41,792 bases of DNA from a bacterium (lineage in GTDB: Bacteria > Spirochaetota > UBA4802 > UBA5550). Below are positions 34,560 to 41,792 of the stretch, in pieces (position 1 is the first letter of the stretch; every line of letters starts with the position of its first letter). The DNA lies in assembly GCA_024224995.1 (NCBI GenBank), contig JAAENB010000024.1, positions 1-41,792 on the forward strand, in the 5' to 3' direction. The position numbers were made by a program, and so were the translations under genes. The notes under the pieces are model-generated. The model did no database searches and was not told the DNA's origin. It saw nothing but the letters and a program-made list of their open reading frames with translations.

Positions 34560-35045
34560 TTACGAAACGGGTTTTACCCCGGCTGCCACCTCAAGCCCTT
34601 CCAACGTGGCATCTTTCAGCTGGGCCTGCATAAACGAAACTGCTTTTTCAAGATTCTGAACAGCCTTTTCCGTAAGCCCTTCTTTCATCATCTCCCACTC
34701 ATAGCCGGGTATAGCCAGTACATAAGACGGAGGATATTTTCCGTACATATCATGGCATAAGGCAACAACCGAATCCGGAGCCATGGCATGCGTAGTAAAC
34801 GTAATTTCCATAGCCGGAGAGATTTTGCTGAATGTAAAAGGAGGTTCGGCATCCATAGAGGCATCGACAAAGATTACGGCATCGTAAGGTGCAATGTTTT
34901 CGGCGTCTTCGATATTCAACTGGTAATTGCTATCGAAATCGACGCCGGGAATTTGAGCCTGTTCCAGTCGTGAAACAAGCTCAATTCCTAATCCGTCGTC
35001 CTGTCTTCCCAGGTTACCGTACCCGTAGACAAGTATTTTAATCAT
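34560..35045 (-). CDS. hoxW: Hydrogenase maturation endopeptidase of the hox operon
   Basis: This 161-aa protein belongs to the HybD/HycI/HoxW family. It has YGYGNLGRQDDGLG (about residues 7-20), NIEDAENI (about 44-51) and TTHAMAPDS, giving the acidic, acidic and His nickel-sensing positions. It would remove the HoxH tail after nickel insertion. It is the last gene of the operon, 12 nt after hoxH. Its retention is notable because HoxH here has a changed Ni ligand and a changed cleavage-site residue, so either the substrate is still processed or the gene is a relic. Confidence 0.85.
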   Translation of the reverse strand: MIKILVYGYGNLGRQDDGLGIELVSRLEQAQIPGVDFDSNYQLNIEDAENIAPYDAVIFVDASMDAEPPFTFSKISPAMEITFTTHAMAPDSVVALCHDMYGKYPPSYVLAIPGYEWEMMKEGLTEKAVQNLEKAVSFMQAQLKDATLEGLEVAAGVKPVS

Positions 35046-35057
35046 ATTCCTATTCTC

Positions 35058-36518
35058 TTAGTCAACGTTTTTAATCTTTTCGTCAACAGTGTTTCCTTCT
35101 GCGTCAACAAGAGATACTTCAAGAGGCATCTTTCCAAGGGCGTTAGTCGCACAGCTTAAGCCCGGGTCATAAGCCCCAATAGCCATCTCAACCATGTTCA
35201 TCATTCCTTCGGTAATCTCCGATTTTCCGGTCCATACATTTTTAGCCACGCAATTAACAGCGTTGTTCATGGGTGTATTATTGTTTGTTGTAGAAACAAT
35301 AAGGTTAGCCATTTCAATCTGGTCATTATCGTCAACTCTATAGTGATGGAACAGGGTTCCCCGAGGTGCTTCAATAATGCCAACACCTTCTTTCTGCTTG
35401 GTTCCCTTAACAACAAGGTCATCTTTCTGCAGATCGGGATCATTAAGAAGTTCTTTCATCATCTCAGCTGAGTGAAGAAGTTCAATCAGACGGGCATAAT
35501 GCATATGCATTGACATATGATTAGGCTTACCGTTTGTAACTGCCTTATATGCTTCGAATTCCTTCTGAGCAAGCGGTGTAGGAATAAAATCAGCAGTATT
35601 ACATCGAGCCAGCGGTCCAACTGTGTACCAGCCGTTCTCTTTACCAATTGACTTGAGGTAAGGGAACTTCATGTAACTCCATGATTTTACTTCTTCTTCA
35701 ATAATCTTATTGTAATCCTGACAATCTACACCATCAAGAATCTTCTTACCGTCGGCGTCAATAGCTCTCAGAACACCATGATAAAGGTCCATAGCGCCGT
35801 CTTTTCGCACCAGGCTCAAGTGATTTGATGGGAAAACCGCGAAATTATCAAGAAGGTCTTTATTCTGTGAATAATAGCCCTTAAAGAAATCGAGCGCGCC
35901 TTCGGCCCACGCGATCATCTGGTCGATGTTTAAAGGATCAGCTCCCTTAAGGAACTCATCTCTTTCGGCAATAGAAAGATTCTTGTTAATTCCGCCAGGA
36001 ATAGCGCCGGTTCCGTGAACCTTCTTTCCTGCCGTTGCCCGGATAATCTCCTGGCCATATTTTCTCATCATAACGCCCTGAACAGCTAAATCCTTGTGCT
36101 CAAGAGCTACACCAATAACGTTTCTTATGGCCGGGTCGCCGTCTGCTCCAAAAAGGAGGTCCGGAGATGCAAGGTGAAAAAAGTGCAATGCGTGGGACTG
36201 AAACATCTGTCCGTAATGCATAAGTTTTCTCATCTTTTCACCGGTAGGTGTAAGACCTTCACCGGTTCCCGCTCCCGCGATAACGTCAATAGCTTTTGCT
36301 GCTGCAAGATGGTGACTTACCGGACAGATCCCGCAAAGTCTCTGTACTAATACCGGCATTTCCCAGTACGGTCTTCCCTGGGCAAATCGCTCAAACCCAC
36401 GGAACTCAACAATGTGCAACCGGGATTGTTCGATATTATTATTGTCATCCATATGTATGGTAACTTTACCATGTCCTTCAACCCGTGTTACAGGTTCTAT
36501 AGTTATTTTTCTACCCAT
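35058..36518 (-). CDS. hoxH: HoxH-like [NiFe] hydrogenase large subunit with altered second Ni motif
   Basis: The 486-aa length is normal for the group 3d-like large subunit. The first Ni motif is intact (C62 and C65 in RLCGICPVSHH). The second motif, DPCxSCATH in the family, reads DPGLSCATN here: G453 replaces the first Cys (codon GGC at 35160-35162, one base from TGC) and N459 replaces the processing-site His (codon AAC at 35142-35144); C456 is kept. The loss of a terminal Ni ligand predicts an inactive or unusual site. The rest, including the C-terminal tail of about 27 residues, is well conserved, so it is not an obvious pseudogene. RBS GGGAG; 14 nt after hoxY. Confidence 0.92.
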   Translation of the reverse strand: MGRKITIEPVTRVEGHGKVTIHMDDNNNIEQSRLHIVEFRGFERFAQGRPYWEMPVLVQRLCGICPVSHHLAAAKAIDVIAGAGTGEGLTPTGEKMRKLMHYGQMFQSHALHFFHLASPDLLFGADGDPAIRNVIGVALEHKDLAVQGVMMRKYGQEIIRATAGKKVHGTGAIPGGINKNLSIAERDEFLKGADPLNIDQMIAWAEGALDFFKGYYSQNKDLLDNFAVFPSNHLSLVRKDGAMDLYHGVLRAIDADGKKILDGVDCQDYNKIIEEEVKSWSYMKFPYLKSIGKENGWYTVGPLARCNTADFIPTPLAQKEFEAYKAVTNGKPNHMSMHMHYARLIELLHSAEMMKELLNDPDLQKDDLVVKGTKQKEGVGIIEAPRGTLFHHYRVDDNDQIEMANLIVSTTNNNTPMNNAVNCVAKNVWTGKSEITEGMMNMVEMAIGAYDPGLSCATNALGKMPLEVSLVDAEGNTVDEKIKNVD

Positions 36519-36532
36519 ATCTATTCTCCCGA

Positions 36533-37081
36533 TTAATCAAATTTTACTAGTTCATATGGCAGCTCAAGCTCTTTTCCTGTAGCCAGGTGGAGCAAAGCCT
36601 CCCATATTAGATCAGCTCTTGGAGCACATCCAGGTAAATAGTAATCGACCTTTACGATCTCATGCAAGGGGTAGACCCTGTCAAGAATCATTGGTAATTC
36701 ATCATCATTCGGCATGATTTTTTCAGTATTATCACCAACAGTTGGTCCATTCAGATATGCTTCATCAAGGCACTCTTTAACAGCAATACCGTTTCTCATC
36801 GCAGGAAGTCCGCCCATAATAGCACACTCTCCAAGAGAAACTAATATCTTACAATTTTTTCTGAAATCTTTAAGGGTTTCGACGTTTTCACTGTTACAAC
36901 ATCCACCCTCTATTATACCAACGTCACATTGTTTCGTAAACGTTTTTATATCATCAACAGGAGACTTATTGAATTCAACAACGTCAATAAGCGTTAATAT
37001 TCTATCGTCAATGTCAAGAAGAGACATGTGACAGCCGAAACAACCGGCCAATGATGCTGTAGCCACAACTGGTTTAGTCAT
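36533..37081 (-). CDS. hoxY: HoxY-like hydrogenase small subunit
   Basis: The protein is 182 aa. The cysteines for the [4Fe-4S] cluster next to the NiFe site are all present: GCFGCHMS (about 13-20), EGGCCN, LGECAIMGG and LPGCAPRAD. It links HoxH to the HoxU iron-sulfur chain in the cytoplasmic NAD-linked hydrogenase. No signal peptide. GAGGAAAAAG precedes the ATG, and it lies 25 nt after hoxU. Its intact cluster site contrasts with the altered HoxH site. Confidence 0.92.
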   Translation of the reverse strand: MTKPVVATASLAGCFGCHMSLLDIDDRILTLIDVVEFNKSPVDDIKTFTKQCDVGIIEGGCCNSENVETLKDFRKNCKILVSLGECAIMGGLPAMRNGIAVKECLDEAYLNGPTVGDNTEKIMPNDDELPMILDRVYPLHEIVKVDYYLPGCAPRADLIWEALLHLATGKELELPYELVKFD

Positions 37082-37106
37082 CTTTTTCCTCCGTAATATC
37101 CTTTTA

Positions 37107-37790
37107 TTATCCTATATCGCTTCCGATTGGAGTTTTGTCATACTTACGCTCACCAATTGGAACAACAAAGCCAACTTCTTTCTTAAGAATAGCACCAACA
37201 GGACACTGTTCCATAGCCTTCATTGCCTGATCATCAGTCAATTTAGCTTCCAGCTCTTTGTCGGCTTTAATTGTGGTCTTTGAGCCCCTCTTTGACAATG
37301 AGAATACATTCTTGCCGTCTGCTTTGACGTCACGAATACAGGTTGTACACTGAACACACCTGTTCTCATCAAGAAGGATCTTAGAATAGGGAGTTATTCC
37401 CTTCTGAGGCCAGAGATATTGGAAACGAGGAACCAGCATAAGGTATCGATAGCCTAATGCCTGGAGGTCACAGTTACCGCTCTTTTCACAAGAGGGGCAA
37501 AAATGATTTCCTTCAACAAAAAGCATTTCCACTAAAGCTTTTCTCATATCTTCCAGTTCATCGGTTACATTGTCTATAACCATGCCGTCTCCTACGGGTT
37601 CGGTACAAGCTGCTTTATTAGCACCATTTGTCTTTACCGTACAAACCCGGCACGCGCCAGCGGGCTTAAGTCCGTCATAGTTGCATAACTGAGGAATATA
37701 AACACCGTTTTCTTTTGCAGCATCGATAATGGTCTGTCCAGCTTTTGCTGTACATTCCTTACCATCTATAGTAAATTTCACGTCACTCAT
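37107..37790 (-). CDS. hoxU: HoxU-like iron-sulfur subunit of the diaphorase
   Basis: This 227-aa protein is like the N-terminal part of NuoG. It has a [2Fe-2S] site (Cys in QLCNYDG, GACRVC and KAACTEP), a HisCys3 site HFCPSCEKSGNC (about 97-108) and a ferredoxin-type site CVQCTTCIRD with a later Cys in EQCPVGA. The usual second CxxCxxC set of longer NuoG proteins is reduced, as in HoxU. It carries electrons between HoxF and HoxY. Four nt separate it from the hoxF stop and GAGGAG is the ribosome site. Confidence 0.92.
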   Translation of the reverse strand: MSDVKFTIDGKECTAKAGQTIIDAAKENGVYIPQLCNYDGLKPAGACRVCTVKTNGANKAACTEPVGDGMVIDNVTDELEDMRKALVEMLFVEGNHFCPSCEKSGNCDLQALGYRYLMLVPRFQYLWPQKGITPYSKILLDENRCVQCTTCIRDVKADGKNVFSLSKRGSKTTIKADKELEAKLTDDQAMKAMEQCPVGAILKKEVGFVVPIGERKYDKTPIGSDIG

Positions 37791-37794
37791 TATC

Positions 37795-39549
37795 TTACTC
37801 CTCTATATTTGGTTTTCTGCCGACAACTTCACACGATGCGGCAACAGAAGCAGCCATATCAAATTCGGTTACAAACTCTTCACCCTTAACGATCTTCGCG
37901 TCGTAAACTTCTTTGAAGTTTTCAAGCGTTGTCGCGATAGGATTGGGAGATGTCTGGCCAAGTCCACACCGGCTCATTGCCTTAACAATATTTGACCAGT
38001 CAGCAAGATTTTTAAGATCGGTTTCGGTTCCTTTTCCTTTTATCACTTTTTCAAGTGTATCGGTAAGGATTACGTTCCCCGCTCTACAAGGTACGCACCA
38101 TCCACAGGATTCTTCCACGAAGAATTCCATGAAATTATGAACAACGCCAAGAAGGTCGGTGTTCTTGCCAATCACGATCATTGATCCACCGGTTGCCAGA
38201 TCTTCAAAAGCGATCTTTCTACCGAAATCTTTAGGTCCAATACAGGTTCCCGAAGGTCCGCCTACCTGAACTGCCTGAACATCTTTCGCGCCTGCCATAT
38301 CAAGAAATTCCTGTACGGAAAGACCGAAATCGACTTCATATACACCGGGCTTGTCACAGTCACCGGATACGCTGAGAAGCTTGGTTCCTGAGGACTGCAC
38401 TGTTCCAATTGCCTTATACCAGTCCGCGCCTTCGGTTAGAATCTTTGGAACTGAAGCATAGGTTTCTACGTTATTTACGTTACTGGGTTTTCCCATGTAA
38501 CCTTTCTGGGCTGGGAACGGAGGTCTGTTCCGCGGCTCCCCTCTTTTGCCTTCGGCAGATTCAATGAGAGCTGATTCTTCACCACAAATATAAGCACCGC
38601 CACCGAGCTTGATGGTGAGATTAAAATCTCCAAGATCCATGTCGCTGATTGTCTTATTCAGGTATGCCAGGAGGTATTCATATTCCGCTCTGAGATACAA
38701 AATTCCATTCTTTGCTCCCATTGCGTAACCGGCAATTGCCATTCCTTCGAATACCATTTGTGGTCTTTCAGTTAGGATTACCCTGTCTTTAAAAGTTCCG
38801 GGCTCACCTTCGTCCGCGTTACAAATAACGTATTTTTCATCACCGGGAGCGCTTTTACAAAATCCCCACTTCATACCTGCGGGAAAACCGGCTCCACCAC
38901 GTCCTCTAATAGAGGAAGCTTTTACTTCTTCAATTACATCATCAGCAGATTTAGCTTTTGCAGCTGCAAGTCCTGCACCGGCTTCATAGCTGGAAAAAAT
39001 AACTTTTCCTTCCTGCTTAATGTTGTTCTGAACCATTGCTTTTACAAGGTCATTGGCGTTCTGGCCATCACCAGGGGAAGTCACCATATCCTGTGCGCTT
39101 TTCCCTGCTTTCATATCAGCAACGATTGATTTTACTTTTCCGGCATCAAGGTTTGTGAAAACTACGCCATTGATTAAGGCTGCCGGCTCCTGGTCGTTCA
39201 TTCCGATACATGATGTATCGAACAGGCCTATGTCGTTTGCCGATACGGAACCAAAACTGCATCCCACTTCAGCTTCAAAAGCCTTAACTACATCCGCTCT
39301 TCCCTTCATTTCAGCAACAGGGCTGTTGTTTAAATAAACAGCATACTTGCCTACTGGTGTCTTAGAGAAGAAATGATAAAATGTAACTACACCCTCAACA
39401 TCGACCGTTGAGGTTCCTAACTCAGATGCTATCTGAGCAATAGAATCGTCTGTTACACATCCTAATACTGATTGTACATCACGGATAATATCAAGCAGGT
39501 TTGACTTATCCTTGTTATACTTTCCAACAATTTCACTTATATTGCTCAT
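37795..39549 (-). CDS. hoxF: HoxF-like NADH-binding flavoprotein with N-terminal NuoE-like domain
   Basis: This 584-aa protein is the first gene of the hox operon. Residues 1-150 are NuoE-like, but the [2Fe-2S] ligands are mostly gone: Y72 and P77 stand where the first Cys pair is expected; C114 is kept but N118 replaces its partner. The NuoF part has the FMN/NADH glycine-rich segments (GRGGAGFPAGMKWGF, CNADEGEPGTFKDR) and an intact [4Fe-4S] site (CGWCVPCR plus a later SRCGLG). It oxidises or reduces NAD(H) for the hydrogenase module. No separate hoxE is present. AGAGGT precedes the ATG. No confident promoter was found in the gap 39550-39790. Confidence 0.93.
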   Translation of the reverse strand: MSNISEIVGKYNKDKSNLLDIIRDVQSVLGCVTDDSIAQIASELGTSTVDVEGVVTFYHFFSKTPVGKYAVYLNNSPVAEMKGRADVVKAFEAEVGCSFGSVSANDIGLFDTSCIGMNDQEPAALINGVVFTNLDAGKVKSIVADMKAGKSAQDMVTSPGDGQNANDLVKAMVQNNIKQEGKVIFSSYEAGAGLAAAKAKSADDVIEEVKASSIRGRGGAGFPAGMKWGFCKSAPGDEKYVICNADEGEPGTFKDRVILTERPQMVFEGMAIAGYAMGAKNGILYLRAEYEYLLAYLNKTISDMDLGDFNLTIKLGGGAYICGEESALIESAEGKRGEPRNRPPFPAQKGYMGKPSNVNNVETYASVPKILTEGADWYKAIGTVQSSGTKLLSVSGDCDKPGVYEVDFGLSVQEFLDMAGAKDVQAVQVGGPSGTCIGPKDFGRKIAFEDLATGGSMIVIGKNTDLLGVVHNFMEFFVEESCGWCVPCRAGNVILTDTLEKVIKGKGTETDLKNLADWSNIVKAMSRCGLGQTSPNPIATTLENFKEVYDAKIVKGEEFVTEFDMAASVAASCEVVGRKPNIEE

Positions 39550-39790
39550 ATTACCTCTTTTGTATATTTATTAATATGTTACAAGAGCTTTGTTAACAGA
39601 ACTACTTTTGAAGTCAATTTTTTCAAGAGAAAAAAAACCGGGGGATATTTTTTTTTCATTCGTGTTACGGGATGGTGAGCAATGACACTAGCTGTGAATT
39701 TATTTACAGATTCCGGCGTTTTCAAGGATTTGTTTGTGAAAATTTGAGAACGGTGTTTTGGGGGTAGAATGTGATTTGTTAATTACTGAT

Positions 39791-40270
39791 TTACTCTTTA
39801 TATGTACCGTTCCGTATGCTTTCCAAATACATTTTAACGCTTTCCTTAGATACCCCTATAAACACTTCTTTAAAAAATTTTGAATCATACGATAAGGCCT
39901 CTTCAAGCAATCTCTCTGCTGCATATTCATCACCAAGATAAAGATGGGATGCTGCCATTGGAAGTGAGCATAGTAAATTCACCCATTTAACTTTTGGAAA
40001 AAGTATCTTTACCTTATTCCCGGTTTCAATGGCTTCCCGGTACCTTTGGGAAACCTTCAACCAACAAAGCTTTTTTATGTATGCATCAATATATCCCGGA
40101 TGTATTTCCAGGGCCTTATTACAATAATGAAGAGTTTTCTCAGTATATTCATCATATTCATTTTTGTAATTTCCATTTCTTTCAACATTATTTCTTATAT
40201 TGCGGGGAATCTGACGTGACAACTTAAACATGACGTTTTGAACTCTAAACCATTTGATCGGTGAAATCAT
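39791..40270 (-). CDS. TPR-like helical repeat protein
   Basis: This protein of about 159 aa starts at the ATG in 40268-40270, which has GAGGAGA 9 nt upstream; an in-frame ATG 42 nt earlier lacks one. Residues about 45-140 carry tetratricopeptide-like helices (TLHYCNKALEIHPGYIDAYI; then REAIETGNKVKILFP; then YAAERLLEEALSYDSKFF). No other domain and no signal peptide. Probably a protein-interaction module of unknown partner. It lies between the hox operon and the FGE-like lipoprotein with clear gaps, so it is probably independent of both. Confidence 0.7.
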   Translation of the reverse strand: MISPIKWFRVQNVMFKLSRQIPRNIRNNVERNGNYKNEYDEYTEKTLHYCNKALEIHPGYIDAYIKKLCWLKVSQRYREAIETGNKVKILFPKVKWVNLLCSLPMAASHLYLGDEYAAERLLEEALSYDSKFFKEVFIGVSKESVKMYLESIRNGTYKE

Positions 40271-40399
40271 AATTGCTGTCTCCTCTCTATTTCCTGTACA
40301 TCTTTCAACCAAATATCCTGGGGCTCATTACAAGCGTCAATATTTTTATCCAAAAAGTTTGGGGACAAATTTGTCCCCATATCTCTGATCCGGGGTATG

Positions 40400-41536
40400 C
40401 TACAAACTCCGGGCGAGACGAAATCCAAAATGAGTATGAGTGTAAACTGAGTTATAATACCCATGTCGATGAGAGATGGTATTATAGTTATCAGCAGCGA
40501 CCAGAGCATTAAAAAAACAGCCGCCGCGAAGTATCTTCAAAGTACCGCTGTCGGGGCCTTTGGGATCTGCGCCGGAAAAATACAATTTATCAGCATCATA
40601 GTCTTCATACCAATCCCAGACCCATTCCCAGGCATTACCGGTCATATCGTATATACCAAGAGCATTGGGTAATCGAGTCCCTACCAATTGAGTCTGAGAC
40701 GGTTTGGAATTATAATCAGTCCATGCGTAATAATGCGCCGGTTCACCATCCCGTACACCGCTAACCGTATCTCCTGCGGTATACTCCGTACCGTCAATAT
40801 AGCGGGCAGCATATTCCCATTCGGCGCTGGTTGGCAAACGGTAACCGTTGGCAGACCAGTCAACATCAGCATTAGACATGGCGCTAAGAGTAGCATCCCT
40901 GTAAACCCATAATTTATCGGAATTTTTAGCATAATAGCAGGGAGTAAGCCCTTCTTTTTCCGAAAGGGCGTTACACCAGGCAATAATATCTTGCCAGCTT
41001 ATTTGAGTAACAGGTTCATATTTCACACTTGTAGGTGCTGCACCGCCTGCTGCACCATCATTTCCTTCATTGCCCTTGTTTGTAAAAACATACCCTTTAT
41101 TCGCTTCAGCCCAGATCCGCACCTCGTACCAGAGCGCGTAAGTTACCTCAAACCTGCCTATTTGAAAAGAGCTAATTGACTCCACAGTATGAGCCGGAAA
41201 TCCCTGGACTATTCCTGCGTATCCCATGTCAATATTCTCCCCTGCCGGAACCGTAACCATTGAGTTATTCTTGTAATTATCAGATGGATTATTCTCTTTC
41301 ACCAGCACCTCCCAGGAGTCCCCATCCCACCGGTAAGTATTCCCGTCCAGAAGATTGCAGTAAGCCCAGCCCACTTGCGGGTTCTCCGGTGCTGACGCCA
41401 GGTAGCCCTTCCATATGATAGTTATCTCCTGAGTATCATCTTCTCCGCTGTCATCAAACCCCTGGGAACAGGCGGAAAAACAGGAAAGCAGCAGCATCAT
41501 AATAGCGCTAAATATAATTTTATAATAATTCTTCAT
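40400..41536 (-). CDS. Lipoprotein with FGE-sulfatase (SUMF1-like) domain
   Basis: This 378-aa protein starts at the ATG in 41534-41536 (GGAGGT 5 nt upstream). It begins with a lipoprotein signal ending in LSCFSACSQG. After a linker with an acidic patch and a Trp-rich segment, residues about 100-378 form a formylglycine-generating-enzyme fold: GRFEVTYALW, VTQISWQDIIAWCNALSEKE, YRLPTSAEWEYAAR, GNAWEWVWDWY and a C-terminal HFGFRLAR. The catalytic cysteine pair of true FGE enzymes is not seen after RGGCFF, so it is more likely a binding or structural protein. Lipoproteins of this type are common in spirochaetes. It is probably surface or periplasm-facing. Confidence 0.88.
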   Translation of the reverse strand: MKNYYKIIFSAIMMLLLSCFSACSQGFDDSGEDDTQEITIIWKGYLASAPENPQVGWAYCNLLDGNTYRWDGDSWEVLVKENNPSDNYKNNSMVTVPAGENIDMGYAGIVQGFPAHTVESISSFQIGRFEVTYALWYEVRIWAEANKGYVFTNKGNEGNDGAAGGAAPTSVKYEPVTQISWQDIIAWCNALSEKEGLTPCYYAKNSDKLWVYRDATLSAMSNADVDWSANGYRLPTSAEWEYAARYIDGTEYTAGDTVSGVRDGEPAHYYAWTDYNSKPSQTQLVGTRLPNALGIYDMTGNAWEWVWDWYEDYDADKLYFSGADPKGPDSGTLKILRGGCFFNALVAADNYNTISHRHGYYNSVYTHTHFGFRLARSL

Positions 41537-41674
41537 TGTAGACCTCCATAAATGTTTGATAGATGTTGAATATGAGGACAATTTTTCGGAATGAGTTCTG
41601 TAGTTCAATTACAATTTTTGAGAAACAACTCAGGGAGGGGCTAAAACCATACTCTCAAGAAACTCTTTTTGCTT

Positions 41675-41724
41675 GCCCCCTTTCCCCCTTAGGGGGCACC
41701 ATCCCCCCTATCCCCCCGAGGGGG
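41675..41724. repeat. C/G-tract hairpins near the right edge
   Basis: CCCCC-TTA-GGGGG (41684-41696) and CCCCC-GA-GGGGG (41713-41724) are two tandem palindromes. Further right, CTCTTGCGCCC reaches the window end and matches the start of the palindrome region near 5873-5883. The stretch 41537-41792 has no gene. Confidence 0.4.
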
Positions 41725-41792
41725 AAGAAGATGATGGAAAAAGGTTTCAAAACCCACAAAGGTACAGGGCCTTTCCAAAAACTCTTGCGCCC

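Overview
The window looks like a chromosomal segment from a strictly anaerobic, hydrogen-metabolising bacterium. A spirochaete-like host is my best guess, at moderate confidence. The clues are a ribbon-helix-helix protein of a type I associate with treponemes, a lipoprotein with a formylglycine-generating-enzyme (FGE) fold, a tiny lipoprotein-like ORF, and repetitive GC-rich intergenic elements. No rRNA, tRNA or CRISPR array was seen. Nearly all genes lie on the minus strand, so the operons below read from high to low coordinates.

Layout. (1) 1-2786: an edge-truncated AAA ATPase/nuclease-like gene, a GC-rich repeat element, a small RHH protein and a possible 53-aa ORF. (2) 16403 down to 2770: a long operon for a group 4 (formate-hydrogenlyase-like) membrane [NiFe] hydrogenase. 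It begins with a formate-dehydrogenase-like subunit and AsrA/AsrB-like (sulfhydrogenase beta/gamma-like) electron-transfer subunits. The maturation protease, NuoL-, HycE-, HycD-, HycF- and HycG-like subunits follow, and then three two-component signalling genes. (3) 16404-17118: a regulatory region plus a 33-aa lipoprotein-like ORF and an inverted-repeat element. (4) 19654 down to 17119: hydG and hydE, radical-SAM maturases of the [FeFe] H-cluster. (5) 25083 down to 19701: an AT-rich, four-gene, tightly overlapped island containing a DNA cytosine-5 methyltransferase, a protein with two GHKL ATPase modules (one MutL/Hsp90-like, one histidine-kinase-like), a receiver-domain protein and a T/G-mismatch-type glycosylase. 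(6) A stand-alone AAA ATPase (26405 down to 25371) and, on the plus strand, an [FeFe]-hydrogenase-like sensor histidine kinase (26772-28769). (7) 34311 down to 28869: a receiver protein, an unknown protein and two large hybrid kinases, one ending in a LuxR-type DNA-binding domain. (8) 39549 down to 34560: a hoxFUYH-type NAD-linked [NiFe] hydrogenase operon with its maturation protease. (9) 39791-41792: a TPR-like protein, the FGE-like lipoprotein and C/G-tract repeats at the edge.

How it may work together. The window holds two [NiFe] hydrogenases, a likely H2 sensor with two of its H-cluster maturases, and at least five further signalling proteins. The promoter of the group 4 operon and that of the stand-alone receiver gene share the same -35/-10 spacing and a nearly identical upstream element of about 40 bp. 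This points to one H2- or redox-responsive regulon.

Most notable. The formate-dehydrogenase-like subunit has Gly where formate dehydrogenases have catalytic Sec/Cys and Thr where they have the active-site Arg, so the complex is probably not a normal formate hydrogenlyase. HoxH has Gly in place of one Ni-ligating Cys and Asn in place of the processing-site His. The AT-rich island looks like a DNA-modification/defence system with built-in phosphorelay domains, and I do not recognise it as a named system.
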